Source: JAEMQF01 sp963850525
GTDB lineage: Bacteria; Pseudomonadota; Gammaproteobacteria; Burkholderiales; Burkholderiaceae_C
DNA: 64,000 nucleotides
NCBI GenBank assembly: GCA_963850525.1
Contig: CAWKLQ010000008.1
Span: forward strand, 372,001-436,000
Direction of reading: 5' to 3'
In this document: in pieces, positions 1-9,018 of the stretch
How positions within the stretch are numbered: the first letter of the stretch is position 1
Layout of the letters: every line of letters starts with the position of its first letter
Notes under the pieces: model-generated
What the model was told of the DNA's origin: nothing
Database searches by the model: none
What the model saw: the letters and a program-made list of their open reading frames with translations, nothing else
Made by a program: the position numbers and the translations under genes

Positions 1-1
1 T

Positions 2-787
2 GGCGCCGACCCGACGCCCTGGACCGCGGCCGTCGATAGCGCCGCAACGCACGGCGCCGACGCGTTGATCGTCGCCGACGTCGCCGTCATGGCGTACGCG
101 CGCGCCACGCACCCGCTACTTCGCCTGCACTTGTCGGTGCAGGCGTCGGCGACGAGCCACGAGGCGATCGCGTTCTACCACCACCACTACGGCATCGAGC
201 GCGCCGTGCTGCCGCGCGTGCTGACGCTGGCGCAGGTCGGCCAGGTGCTGCGCCACACCGATGTCGAGATTGAGGTGTTCGGCTTCGGCAGCCTGTGCGT
301 GATGGTCGAGGGGCGCTGCGCGTTGTCGTCCTACGCCACCGGCGCGTCGCCGAACAGCGCCGGCGTCTGCTCGCCGCCCTCGGCGGTGCGCTGGATGGAC
401 ACCCCCGCGGGCGTGGAAGCGCGCCTGAACGGCCTGCTGATCGACCGCTACGCGAGCGGCGAGGGGCGCGGCTACCCGACGCTGTGCAAAGGCCGCTTCG
501 ACGTGGCGGGCCGGCGCGACTACGCGATCGAACAGCCGACGAGCCTGAATACGCTGGCGATCCTGCCCGAGCTGATGCGCCTGGGGGTGCGCGCGATCAA
601 GATCGAAGGCCGGCAGCGCAGCCCGGCGTATGTGGGACAGGTGACGCGCGTGTGGCGCCAGGCGATCGACTCGGCCGCGGCGGCGCCGAGCCGGTTCCGC
701 GTCGAGCCCGGCTGGACCGCGACGCTCGGACACCTCGCCGAAGGGCAACAACACACCTTGGGCGCGTACGAACGGCCATGGAGTTAG
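2..787 (+). CDS. ubiU: UbiU, O2-independent ubiquinone hydroxylation protein, peptidase U32 family (5' end outside window)
   Basis: The frame is open from base 2, so the N-terminus lies off the left edge; a TTG at 65 is internal. The protein belongs to the U32 family (E. coli YhbU). It carries the cysteines expected to hold the [4Fe-4S] cluster: two in CVMVEGRC, one in SAGVCSP and one in YPTLCKGRF. The conserved block KIEGRQRSPAYV follows. In E. coli UbiU and UbiV form a complex that hydroxylates ubiquinone precursors without O2. The gene stops four bases before ubiV, which points to co-transcription. Assignment is by family motifs and by the ubiU-ubiV-ubiT order. Confidence 0.93.
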   Translation, partial: GADPTPWTAAVDSAATHGADALIVADVAVMAYARATHPLLRLHLSVQASATSHEAIAFYHHHYGIERAVLPRVLTLAQVGQVLRHTDVEIEVFGFGSLCVMVEGRCALSSYATGASPNSAGVCSPPSAVRWMDTPAGVEARLNGLLIDRYASGEGRGYPTLCKGRFDVAGRRDYAIEQPTSLNTLAILPELMRLGVRAIKIEGRQRSPAYVGQVTRVWRQAIDSAAAAPSRFRVEPGWTATLGHLAEGQQHTLGAYERPWS

Positions 788-791
788 CACG

Positions 792-1737
792 ATGAGCGCC
801 GTGAGCGCCATGAGCGCCTCGAGCGCCGACCCACCGCGCATCGCGATCAGCATCGGCCCGCTGCTCTACTACTGGCCGCGCGAAACGCTGCTGCAGTTCT
901 ACGCCGACATCGCCGATTCGGCCGCCGACAGCGTCGTGCTCGGCGAAGCGGTCTGCTCGCGGCGCCACGAGATGAAAACCTCCGACTGGTTCGCGCTCGC
1001 GCGCGACCTGGCCGCCACCGGCAAGGAAGTGGTACTCGCAACGCAGGCGCTGATCGAGTCCGAGTCGGACTTGCGCGGCGCGCGCCGCAGCGTCGAGCAG
1101 GGCGAGTTCCTCGTCGAGGCGGGCGACGCGTCGGCGTTGAACATGCTGGTGGGCGCCGGTGCGCGGTTTGTGCTCGGGCCGCACATCAACGTCTACAGCC
1201 GGCCCGCCTTGACCGAATACGTCAAGCTCGGTGCGATGCGCTGGGTCGCGCCGCTGGAGTTGTCGCTCGCGGCACTCGCCGAGATCAACGCGCAGGGCGC
1301 GCTGCTTCCCACCGAGGTCTTTGCCTACGGCCGCATGCCGCTCGCCTTCTCGGCGCGCTGCTTCACGGCGCGCCATCATCACCTGAGCAAAGACGAATGC
1401 GAATTCCGCTGCCGTGACGATGACCACGGCCTGTTGCTCTCGACCAGCGACGGCCAGCCCTTTCTCGTGCTCAACGGCATCCAGACGCAGTCTGCCGCGC
1501 AGCAATGCCTGATCGCGCAGCAAGACGCGCTGCGCGCCGGCGGCGTGAGCCGGGTACGGCTGTCGCCGTCGCCGAACCGCTTCGGCGACGTCGTCGACAG
1601 CTTTCGATGCCGTGCTGAACCGCGGCGCGAACGTCGCCGACGCACTGCGCCGACTCGCCGAGCTCAGCCCGAGCGGCGGCCTGGTGGACGGCTTCGCCCG
1701 TGGCCGGCCCGGAGTCGAGTGGAGCCACGCCGCATGA
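792..1737 (+). CDS. ubiV: UbiV, O2-independent ubiquinone hydroxylation protein, frameshifted near its 3' end
   Basis: U32-family partner of UbiU. Cluster cysteines are visible in GEAVCSRRHE, SARCFTA and DECEFRC, as in E. coli UbiV. The frame from ATG 792 is convincing up to base 1601. There a run of three T (1602-1604) appears to hold one base too many. Downstream the family-like C-terminus (DAVLNRGANVADALRR...) continues in the next frame to TGA 1735-1737, which overlaps the ubiT ATG as ATGA. As written, the original frame instead runs through a low-complexity Arg/Pro stretch into ubiT, giving an apparent 454-residue fusion. An assembly error is likely because ubiU and ubiT look intact, but a real frameshift cannot be excluded. 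Confidence 0.85.
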
Positions 1738-2156
1738 CTTCGGCAGCGGCGCTGGGATTTGCCACTGTCGCTGCGCGTGTGCGCCCCTTGCTGCAGCGCC
1801 TGCCGATGCAGCCGCCCGCACTCGCGCTGGCGGCAGCGCTGAATCGCTGGCTCGCGCCGCGCCTGCCGGCCGACGTGCGTGAGGCGCTGGCGATGCGCTG
1901 TGTGCAGATCGACGTCACCGACCTTGGCCTGACGCTGCGGCTGCAACTCGGCCCACGCGGCTTCGGCCTCGCAGGCGCGACCCTGCCGGTGGCCCTGCGC
2001 ATCGCTGCCGAGGCACCCACCTTCTGGCGGCTGCTGAGCGGCAATGACGACGCCGACCGCCTGTTCTTCGAACGCGCCCTGGTGATGGAGGGCGATACCG
2101 AAATGGGCCTGTTGCTGAAGAACACGCTCGATGCGATCGGCCCGCTGTGGCGCTGA
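1734..2156 (+). CDS. ubiT: UbiT, SCP2-domain accessory factor for anaerobic ubiquinone synthesis
   Basis: A 140-residue protein with an SCP2 sterol-carrier fold, which in E. coli UbiT binds prenylated lipids and is needed for ubiquinone made without O2. It starts at ATG 1734, overlapping the repaired ubiV stop (ATGA), and contains the SCP2-like segment LRIAAEAPTFWRLLSG followed by LVMEGDTEMGLLLKNTLD, typical of this subfamily. It completes the ubiU-ubiV-ubiT set. As sequenced it shares a frame with the 5' part of ubiV because of the frameshift described there. Confidence 0.9.
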   Translation: MTSAAALGFATVAARVRPLLQRLPMQPPALALAAALNRWLAPRLPADVREALAMRCVQIDVTDLGLTLRLQLGPRGFGLAGATLPVALRIAAEAPTFWRLLSGNDDADRLFFERALVMEGDTEMGLLLKNTLDAIGPLWR

Positions 2157-2247
2157 CTGAACTTCGCCGCGCGCGCGGCGTCTCCTCCCGCCGGGGCAGA
2201 TTCATGCAGCGCCGCGGCGCGGCCGGCGCAGGGTGCGGTGTGAATTA

Positions 2248-2631
2248 TTAGCGCCGACCCGCCGTTCGCACCCCGCCCAATGCGGCAGTCGCACTGGGTA
2301 GCGTCTGGGCTGCGGGGACAACAACGCTGCAGCCCGGCGACCGATAACAAATCGTCGCCCGGGCGAGGTGCGCGACAAACTCCATGTCGGTCGCCGGGCT
2401 CCACAGGTCCACGCTGTAGACGCGGCGCGGATCGAGCGGGAACGACGTGCCTTTGACGACGGCTGCGGGCGCCGGCGCCCGCTCGGCGGCAAGCAGTGGA
2501 TCGGCGTCGGCAATGCAGGTCAGCCGCGTCGCCTCTGCCGTCAAGCTGCAAATCCAGACAGGCGTCTGCGCGACTGCGCCGCCGGCGAGCCACGGCAAGA
2601 CCAGCAGCATCGACAAAGGAATGGGGCGCAC
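2248..2631 (-). CDS. small secreted protein of unknown function
   Basis: 127 residues. The GTG start at 2631 is supported by an AGGAG motif about five bases upstream. The N-terminus is a signal peptide (hydrophobic core after MRPIP, cleavage probably near GGAVA-Q). The mature part has four cysteines (WICSL, LTCIA, ATICY, PGCSV) that could form two disulfides. It lies 81 bases downstream of the hybrid kinase on the same strand and may be the last gene of the sensory operon. I do not recognise the family. Confidence 0.6.
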   Translation of the reverse strand: MRPIPLSMLLVLPWLAGGAVAQTPVWICSLTAEATRLTCIADADPLLAAERAPAPAAVVKGTSFPLDPRRVYSVDLWSPATDMEFVAHLARATICYRSPGCSVVVPAAQTLPSATAALGGVRTAGRR

Positions 2632-2712
2632 AGCGTCTCCTGACGCTTGCGTATCGACCGGCGGGCGTCGAACTTGAGCACGCTGCCGCGCCCTTGTGAG
2701 AACGCCGCCTCG

Positions 2713-5052
2713 TCAGTAGCGAGATCGCAGCGCCAGCAAGGCGGCCTGCGCGCGTGCGTATTCGAGGCGCAGTTCGTCGACAAGTCGCGCCGCAGCGTCG
2801 ACCTCCTCGCGGCGTGCGAGGCGTTCGACCTCGACGCACAATGCCGACATGCGGCGTGCGCCGATGTTGTCGGTGGCCGAGAGCATGCGGTGCGCCAGGC
2901 CGATCAGCTGCGACGCGTCGGCGCGGCGCGCCGCGTCAGCCAGTGCATTCAAGTGGCCGGGCATATCGGCAATGAACAGGTCGATCAACTCGTTCACCAG
3001 GCTCGGCGCTGCGCTTTCCTGCAGATCGCGAAGGTGCTCCAGGCGGCGCAGGTCGATCGCCGCGTCGGCGCTTTCGGGCTTGATGCGCGCTGCGCCGGCC
3101 CAACTGCTGGCCTGGGTGAGCACCGCCGTCAGGGCGCCGAGTTCGATCGGCTTGGCCAGGTAACCGTCCATGCCGGCGGCCAGGTAAGCCTCGCGGTCGC
3201 CGGGCATTGCGTTGGCGGTCATCGCAACGATGCGCGGCAGGCCGTTCGCGGCGCGCCGCTGCGCGATCCAGCGCGCCGCCTGCAGGCCGTCCATTTCGGG
3301 CATCTGGATGTCCATCAGCACGAGGTCGTAGGTCTGGCGCTCGACGGCCTCGATCGCTTCCAAGCCGTTGCCGGCGACGTCGGCGCGGTAGCCCATGCGC
3401 TGCAGCAACTGCACGGCCACACGTTGATTGATCGGGTGGTCTTCGGCAATCAGCACGCGCAGCGGCTGGCGCAAACCGAGCGCCGAATCCAGCGGCGCGG
3501 CCAGTGCCGGCGCCGCCGCCGGTCCGACACGCCGGCCCTGAACGGCGGCGATCAAGGTCGTGAAGAGCTCGCTGGCCTTGATCGGTTTGCACAGGTAAGC
3601 CGCCAGGTCAACGTTGGCTTCGCTGAGCGGCGCCGCGCGCTGCCCGAGCGACGTCAGCATCACAATGGGCAATTCGTCGGCGCTGCGCCGACTGCGGATT
3701 TGCGCGGCCAGCTCGAGGCCATTCATCCCCGGCATGCTGTAGTCAAGCACGGCGAGGTCGAAGGCTTCGCCATGGCGAATTCGGTCCAGCGCTTCGAGTG
3801 CCGAGGGCAGCGTCGAGGGAAGCATTCCCCACAGCAGCGCCAGGCGCGTCAGAATGCGCCGGTTCGTCTGGTTGTCGTCGACGACGAGCAGGCGCTTGCC
3901 TGCAAGCAGCGGCGCGTTGCGTTGCAGGAAGTCGGCAGGCGCCGCGGCGGCGGCTTCGACAAGGAGGTTGACGTGAAACACCGAGCCCTGCCCCGCTTCG
4001 CTTTGCACCGAAATGCCGCCGCCCATCAGCTCGGCGAGGCGCTTGCTGATCGCCAACCCCAGGCCGGTGCCGCCGTACTTGCGCGTCGTCGACGCGTCGA
4101 CTTGGGTGAATGACTGGAACAGCAGCGGCAGCTGATCCGCGGGAATGCCGATGCCGGAGTCGTGCACGGCCAAACGGATGCGATGCAACCCGCCCTGCAG
4201 TGGCTCGCTGTCGACGCTGACGAAGACTTCGCCCTGGTGCGTGAACTTGACGGCGTTGGACAAGAGGTTGACGAGGATCTGGCGAATCCGCGCCGAGTCG
4301 CCGATCAGCGCTTCGGGCGTTCCGTCTTCGATGAGGTAGGCCAGGTTCAGGCGTTTTTCGATGGCGCGCTGCGCCACCAGGTCGAGCGAGTCTTCGATGC
4401 AGCGCCGCAGGTCGAAGGCGGCCTGTTCGATCTCGACCTTGCCCGCCTCGGTCTTCGAAAAGTCGAGGATGTCGTTGATGATTTCGAGCAGCGCTTCGCC
4501 GCTCGCGCGGATCGTGCTCGCGAATTCGCGCTGGTCTTGCGACATCGGCGTGTCCAGCAGCAGTGTCGTCATGCCGATCACGGCGTTCAACGGGGTGCGG
4601 ATCTCGTGGCTCATGTTCGCGAGGAACAGGCTTTTCGCGCGCGCCGCCTGGCGCGACTCGGTCACGTCGCGCAGAATCGCGGCGAAGTAGGTGTGGCCGT
4701 CGAGTTGCACGTGCGAAATCGACGCCTCGGCGTCGAAGAGTGCGCCGTCGGCACGTCGGCCCTGGATTTCGCTGCGCTGGGCCATGCGTCGCGCCGGCGC
4801 ACCCGAGCCTGCGAATTCGTGCATGTGATGGGCGTGGCCGGCTCGCGCGCTTTCGGGCAGCAGCATGGCCAGCGCTTGGCCGAGCACCTGGGCGGCGCGG
4901 TAGCCGAAGATGTGCTCGGCGCCTTCGTTGAACAGCACGACGTCGTGCTGCGCGTCGACGATGATCACCGCGTCGTCCGCGATTGCGAGCAGGCGTGCGA
5001 GCAAGGCGCCTGCGTTTCCAGGCGCAAGCTCCTGCAGCAACGGGTGCGTCAT
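2713..5052 (-). CDS. soluble hybrid histidine kinase, PAS-HisKA-HATPase-REC-REC-HPt
   Basis: 779 residues from ATG 5052, which overlaps the stop of the upstream propeller gene (ATGA). A PAS domain (about 20-135) precedes the HisKA H-box (MSHEIRTP, His149). The HATPase shows an intact N-box (NLLSNAVKF), DSGIGIP and GGTGLGLAIS. Two receiver domains follow, with phospho-acceptors near Asp437 and Asp581, then an HPt domain (His721 in LAHRMLSATDNIG). No membrane segment is present, so it senses inside the cell or through partners. It sits downstream of two secreted propellers and of the sigma-54 regulator operon, suggesting a phosphorelay into the same regulatory circuit; that link is inferred. 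Confidence 0.93.
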   Translation of the reverse strand: MTHPLLQELAPGNAGALLARLLAIADDAVIIVDAQHDVVLFNEGAEHIFGYRAAQVLGQALAMLLPESARAGHAHHMHEFAGSGAPARRMAQRSEIQGRRADGALFDAEASISHVQLDGHTYFAAILRDVTESRQAARAKSLFLANMSHEIRTPLNAVIGMTTLLLDTPMSQDQREFASTIRASGEALLEIINDILDFSKTEAGKVEIEQAAFDLRRCIEDSLDLVAQRAIEKRLNLAYLIEDGTPEALIGDSARIRQILVNLLSNAVKFTHQGEVFVSVDSEPLQGGLHRIRLAVHDSGIGIPADQLPLLFQSFTQVDASTTRKYGGTGLGLAISKRLAELMGGGISVQSEAGQGSVFHVNLLVEAAAAAPADFLQRNAPLLAGKRLLVVDDNQTNRRILTRLALLWGMLPSTLPSALEALDRIRHGEAFDLAVLDYSMPGMNGLELAAQIRSRRSADELPIVMLTSLGQRAAPLSEANVDLAAYLCKPIKASELFTTLIAAVQGRRVGPAAAPALAAPLDSALGLRQPLRVLIAEDHPINQRVAVQLLQRMGYRADVAGNGLEAIEAVERQTYDLVLMDIQMPEMDGLQAARWIAQRRAANGLPRIVAMTANAMPGDREAYLAAGMDGYLAKPIELGALTAVLTQASSWAGAARIKPESADAAIDLRRLEHLRDLQESAAPSLVNELIDLFIADMPGHLNALADAARRADASQLIGLAHRMLSATDNIGARRMSALCVEVERLARREEVDAAARLVDELRLEYARAQAALLALRSRY

Positions 5053-6254
5053 GGGCGCTGCGCGCGGCTCGCGCGCGGCGTGATCTTCGCCACGCCGCCG
5101 AAGCTGCCGACCCACAGCGTGCCGTCCGGCGCGCTGGCCATCGCGAACACGGCGTTGCCGAACAGGCCGTCGCGCGTCGTCAGCACCTCGAACTTGCCGG
5201 CGCTGAACTTCGCCAGGCCGTTGTTCGTGCCGACCCACAGTTGGCGCTTCGAGTCGATGTGCAGCATGAACACATGATTCCCCGGCAGGCCCTCGCTCAC
5301 CGTGTACTGCGTCCAGCGTTTGCCGTCGAAGCGCGACAGGCCGCCCCCCCAGGTGCCGGCCCAGACGACACCTTGCGCGTCGACCGCAAGCGAAATCACG
5401 TAGTTCGGGTTGTACGCGACGTCGATCTTGCTCAGCCCCATCTCCTGTTTTTGCTGGGCGTGGTGCTGTGACACCTGGGCCGGGTCGCTCTTGAATTGAA
5501 TCTGGTCCTTGACGCGCTCGTACTTCGCGCCCAGGCCATCGGCGTGGTTCCAATGCTGCCAGCGCCCCTGTTTGAAGTGCGCCAGGCCGCCCTCGGTGGC
5601 GAGCCAGATCTCACCGTCGCGCCCTTCGGCCAGGCCGTAGACCCAGTCGTTGGGCAAACCACCGCGCGTGTTTTGCACGGTGTGCAATTCCCATTTCGGG
5701 CGATCGCGCAAAACGCCGCCCCGCACCCGGTTCACGCCCGACCAGGTGGCGATCCAGACGTCGCCGTTCTTTGCCTTGAGCACGTCGTAGACGAAAGCGT
5801 CGCCCAGGCCTTCAGGGATGTTGAATTGCTCCCATTCTTCGGTCGAGGGATCGAGCAGCGCCATGCCGCCGCCGTAGGTGCCGAGCACGATGCGGCCGTC
5901 GAGCTTGCCGACGTAGAACACGCCGTTTGACAACAGGCCCGTCTTCACGTCGAAGAGTTTGTAGTCGTCATTGCTCGTGTCGTAGCGCACTGCGCCGCCC
6001 GAGGTACCCACCCACAGCGTGTCGCCATCGACGAACAGGCGCTTGACGTTCTTGTTGCCGACGCGGAAGTGGGCGAAGCGCGGCACCGCGGCGGACGCGG
6101 CGGCATCTGTGCGCGCCGCAGCGGGCGCAGACGCCGCCGCGCGCGCCGGCACGGCGGCGCCTTGTGCGCCCGCCCGAGCCGCCGCAAGCGCGGCGAGCGT
6201 TGCCAGCGCACCGATGAGCGCCACTCGGGCGATGCGTGATTCGACGAAGGTCAT
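5049..6254 (-). CDS. secreted two-component regulator propeller (Reg_prop) protein
   Basis: 401 residues with an N-terminal signal or anchor segment (about 10-30), an Ala-rich linker, then repeated Reg_prop beta-propeller blades. Typical blade ends are TLWVGTSGG, DVWIATWSG, EIWLATEGG, VVWAGTWGG, QLWVGTNNG and TLWVGSFGG. In Bacteroidetes such propellers are normally fused to Y_Y_Y and kinase domains. Here the protein ends after the blades with no transmembrane or kinase part, so it is probably a periplasmic sensor or structural component. It is a paralogue of the next gene upstream (6276-7334) and overlaps the hybrid kinase start by four bases. Confidence 0.85.
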   Translation of the reverse strand: MTFVESRIARVALIGALATLAALAAARAGAQGAAVPARAAASAPAAARTDAAASAAVPRFAHFRVGNKNVKRLFVDGDTLWVGTSGGAVRYDTSNDDYKLFDVKTGLLSNGVFYVGKLDGRIVLGTYGGGMALLDPSTEEWEQFNIPEGLGDAFVYDVLKAKNGDVWIATWSGVNRVRGGVLRDRPKWELHTVQNTRGGLPNDWVYGLAEGRDGEIWLATEGGLAHFKQGRWQHWNHADGLGAKYERVKDQIQFKSDPAQVSQHHAQQKQEMGLSKIDVAYNPNYVISLAVDAQGVVWAGTWGGGLSRFDGKRWTQYTVSEGLPGNHVFMLHIDSKRQLWVGTNNGLAKFSAGKFEVLTTRDGLFGNAVFAMASAPDGTLWVGSFGGVAKITPRASRAQRP

Positions 6255-6275
6255 CGCGTGCCTCCCGCTCCAGCG

Positions 6276-7334
6276 CTAACGTGCAATCCGCACGACGCCC
6301 TTGCGCGTGCCGACCCACACGTCGCCGTCGGGGGCGATCGCGATCGCGTACGCATGGCGATCGAGCAGGCCATCGGCGACGCGCAGATTCACCCAAGTGC
6401 TGCCGTCGTACCGCGACACGCCGTTGTCGGTGCCGAACCAGAGCGCGCCGCCGCTCTCCTGCGCGATGCTGTAGACGATGTTCCCGGCCAGGCCGTCGCT
6501 CACGGTGAAGTTGCGCCACGTCTTGCCGTCGAAGCGCGCCACGCCGCCGCCCCAGGTGCCGGCCCAGACCGAACCGTCGCGCGCAGCGAGGATCGCAAAC
6601 ACATAACTCGGGTTGTAAGTGGACGCGCCCTCGGCAGCGACCGACAAATCGTGGCGCGAGCGCGTGCCCAGGCCGGTGTTCGCGCTGAACGGCAGGTTCT
6701 CGGTGTTCGGTGCGCCCAGGCCGTCGCGGTGCGTCCAGGCGACCCAGTGTTTGCCGTCAAACCTCGAGACTCCGCCTTCGGTGCCGAACCAGACGCGGTT
6801 CGCGCCGTCCACCGCGATCCCGTAGACCCACTCGTTGATCAGCTGCTTCACGTAGCTCGTGAACTTGCCGCTCTTGGCGTCGACCTTGTTCACGCCGGCC
6901 CAGGTGCCGATCCACAAGTCGCCGTTTTTTTGCTCGGCAAACGAGTAGACCCAGTAGTCCGCCAGGCCGTGCATCGGAAAGAAGGTCTTCCACTGGCCGT
7001 CTTTGTAGCGCGACACGCCGCCGGCGTTCGTGCCGAACCATTTCTGGCCCTTGCGGTCCAGGCCGACGGCAAAGACGTACTCGTTGGCCAAGCCATCCTT
7101 GCGCGTGAACGTGTTGCGCAATTTGCCATCAGCCAAGTCAACCTCGTGCACCCCCGCCGACGTGCCGACCCACAGCGCGCCGCGCGCCGGCTCGACGGTG
7201 AGGGCACGAACGTAGACCGCCTCCCCAACGTCGAACACGTCTTTGACCCGCGGTGCGGTTTGGCCTGGCGCCGCGCCCGGCGCAGCAATTGCGAGCGCGG
7301 CCAGGCCGAAACCAATGTTGCGGCGCAGAGTCAT
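6276..7334 (-). CDS. secreted two-component regulator propeller (Reg_prop) protein
   Basis: 352 residues. A signal peptide (about 1-26, ending near PGAAPG-Q) is followed by propeller blades with the Reg_prop signature (ALWVGTSAG, QKWFGTNAG, DLWIGTWAG, RVWFGTEGG, SVWAGTWGG, ALWFGTDNG, DVWVGTRKG), so about seven blades. It is a close relative of the neighbour at 5049-6254 and likewise lacks any kinase or membrane domain after the propeller. The start overlaps the stop of the small cytochrome c gene upstream. The ligand is unknown; secretion together with a cytochrome suggests the periplasm. Confidence 0.85.
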   Translation of the reverse strand: MTLRRNIGFGLAALAIAAPGAAPGQTAPRVKDVFDVGEAVYVRALTVEPARGALWVGTSAGVHEVDLADGKLRNTFTRKDGLANEYVFAVGLDRKGQKWFGTNAGGVSRYKDGQWKTFFPMHGLADYWVYSFAEQKNGDLWIGTWAGVNKVDAKSGKFTSYVKQLINEWVYGIAVDGANRVWFGTEGGVSRFDGKHWVAWTHRDGLGAPNTENLPFSANTGLGTRSRHDLSVAAEGASTYNPSYVFAILAARDGSVWAGTWGGGVARFDGKTWRNFTVSDGLAGNIVYSIAQESGGALWFGTDNGVSRYDGSTWVNLRVADGLLDRHAYAIAIAPDGDVWVGTRKGVVRIAR

Positions 7335-7639
7335 CGCAATGTGCGCAAGTGGGCGACGACGTCGAGAATTTCGCGGTCGCGCAATTGCCCCTGATACGCC
7401 GGCATCGCGCCCTTGCCGGAACGAATCGCGCCCAGCAAGACGAGATCCGGTTTGAGGAGTGTGGTGGGGCGCGAGAAGTCGGGCGCCGAGGGCATTACCG
7501 GCCGGCCGTCGCCGCCGTGACAGCCGGCGCAGTGTTGCCGGTACAAGGTTGCGCCATTGGCCGGGTCGGCGGCGTGTGCCGGCAGCGCCGAATGCAGTGC
7601 CGCGACGAACGCCAACCCGCGTCTCAGCGCAATCTTCAT
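7331..7639 (-). CDS. periplasmic monohaem c-type cytochrome
   Basis: 102 residues with a signal peptide ending near LPAHA-AD and one CXXCH haem site (CAGCHGGDG) followed by a class I cytochrome c fold. The distal methionine is probably in KGAMPAYQG. It overlaps the activator gene upstream (ATGA at 7636-7639) and the propeller gene downstream, so it is translated as part of the sensory operon. A cytochrome inside a regulatory operon could report electron flow or redox state to the propellers and kinases; that role is inferred. Confidence 0.9.
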   Translation of the reverse strand: MKIALRRGLAFVAALHSALPAHAADPANGATLYRQHCAGCHGGDGRPVMPSAPDFSRPTTLLKPDLVLLGAIRSGKGAMPAYQGQLRDREILDVVAHLRTLR

Positions 7640-9018
7640 GCCCCGCCCTCGGCCTGGAACTCTTCGAGCTTGCGGTACAGGCTGGACAGGCCGATGCCCA
7701 GGTGCTGCGCGGCGACGCGCCGGTCGCCTCCCGCGGCGTCGATGGCGCGCTGGATCAGCGCCAGCTCGAAGCGCCGCACGCGTTCGCGCAGGTTGCCTTC
7801 GCCACCCTCCACGGGCGCCGCGGCGGCGGAGCTGCCGCGCGACACTTCAGGCGGCAGGTCCGCAATCCGGATGCGCCCGCCGTCGGCGAGGATCGCCGCG
7901 CGGTGCAGCACGTTCTCCAATTGGCGGATGTTGCCCGGCCAGTCGAAGGCGAGCAGCAGGTCTTCGGCGTCGGCGTCGATGCTGAGCAACTGGCTCGCGC
8001 CCGATCCGCTGCTGCGCTGCGCCACCAGATGGCGCAGCAGCGCGGGGATGTCGGCGCGCCGCTCGCGCAGTGGCGGCATGACGATCTGGAACACCGACAC
8101 GCGGAAGAACAGGTCTTCGCGAAAGCGCCCTTGCGCAACGAATCCAGGCAAGTCGCGGTTCGTCGCGGCGATGATGCGCACGTCGACCTTGCGGCTTTGT
8201 TCGGCGCCGAGCGGGCGCACCTCTTTGGCCTCGATCACGTGCAGCAGTTTGGTCTGCATCGGCAGCGGCAGCTCGCCGATCTCGTCGAGAAAAATCGTGC
8301 CGCGGTCGGCCTGCACGAACAGGCCTTTGCGCGGCCGATCCGCGCTCGTGAACGCGCCTTTGGTGTGGCCGAAGAGTTCGCTCTCGATCAGGTTTTCCGG
8401 AATCGCGCCGCAGTTGACCGTGACGAACGGCGCGTCGCGGCGCGCCGACAGCTCGTGGATGCGCCGAGCCGTGACGCCCTTGCCGGTGCCCGATTCGCCG
8501 CTGATCAGCACCGTGCTGTCGGTGGGCGCGACCCGGCCGATGAGGCGTTCGGTCTCCTGCATCGCCGGCGATACGAACTGGAACGCGGCTTGCGCGTCGC
8601 CGCGCACCATGCTGCGCAGCGCCCGGTTGTCCTCGCGCAAGTCGCGCAGCGCGTCGATTTGCTGCAGCCGGTGCACGATCTCTTCGTTGCGCACCGGCTT
8701 GGTGATGTAGTCCCAGGCGCCGGCCTTGATCGCGTCGATCGCCGAGTCCACCGACGCGAAAGCCGTCACCATGATGAAGGTCGCGGCATGGCCGCGGCTG
8801 CGCGCGGCCTTGAGGAGTTCGATGCCGTCCATCACCGGCATGAAAACGTCGCTGAGCACGACGTCGAAGGCCGACTTGTCGAGCTTGCCGAGTGCCTCGG
8901 CGGCCGAGGCCGCAGATTCGACCGGGTAACCCGCCTTGGCGATGGCGCTTGCGAGAACCTGCCTGACGGCCGGCTCGTCGTCAACGACCAGCACGTTCAG
9001 TTCGGGCATCGCGCTCAT
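7636..9018 (-). CDS. NtrC-family sigma-54-dependent response regulator
   Basis: 460 residues from ATG 9018, which overlaps the kinase stop. The receiver domain carries VVDDEP and the phospho-acceptor Asp57 (VVLSDVFMP). The central AAA+ domain has Walker A GESGTGKG (174-181), the sigma-54 contact loop written GAFTSA (221-226) instead of the usual GAFTGA, and Walker B TIFLDEIGE. A Fis-type helix-turn-helix closes the protein (GGDRRVAAQHLGIGLSSLYRKL). It is the natural candidate to activate the sigma-54 promoters found at 32035-32050 and 33391-33423. Confidence 0.95.
   Translation of the reverse strand: MSAMPELNVLVVDDEPAVRQVLASAIAKAGYPVESAASAAEALGKLDKSAFDVVLSDVFMPVMDGIELLKAARSRGHAATFIMVTAFASVDSAIDAIKAGAWDYITKPVRNEEIVHRLQQIDALRDLREDNRALRSMVRGDAQAAFQFVSPAMQETERLIGRVAPTDSTVLISGESGTGKGVTARRIHELSARRDAPFVTVNCGAIPENLIESELFGHTKGAFTSADRPRKGLFVQADRGTIFLDEIGELPLPMQTKLLHVIEAKEVRPLGAEQSRKVDVRIIAATNRDLPGFVAQGRFREDLFFRVSVFQIVMPPLRERRADIPALLRHLVAQRSSGSGASQLLSIDADAEDLLLAFDWPGNIRQLENVLHRAAILADGGRIRIADLPPEVSRGSSAAAAPVEGGEGNLRERVRRFELALIQRAIDAAGGDRRVAAQHLGIGLSSLYRKLEEFQAEGGA

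Noticed and set aside
792..2156. A natural UbiV-UbiT fusion protein
   Set aside because: The joining segment is Arg/Pro-rich noise, while the next frame holds the normal UbiV ending and a standard ATGA overlap with ubiT.
2647..4113. Long open frame on the strand opposite the hybrid kinase
   Set aside because: It mirrors a well-defined kinase and reads as His/Arg/Gln/Ala-rich low-complexity protein; a GC-rich shadow frame.
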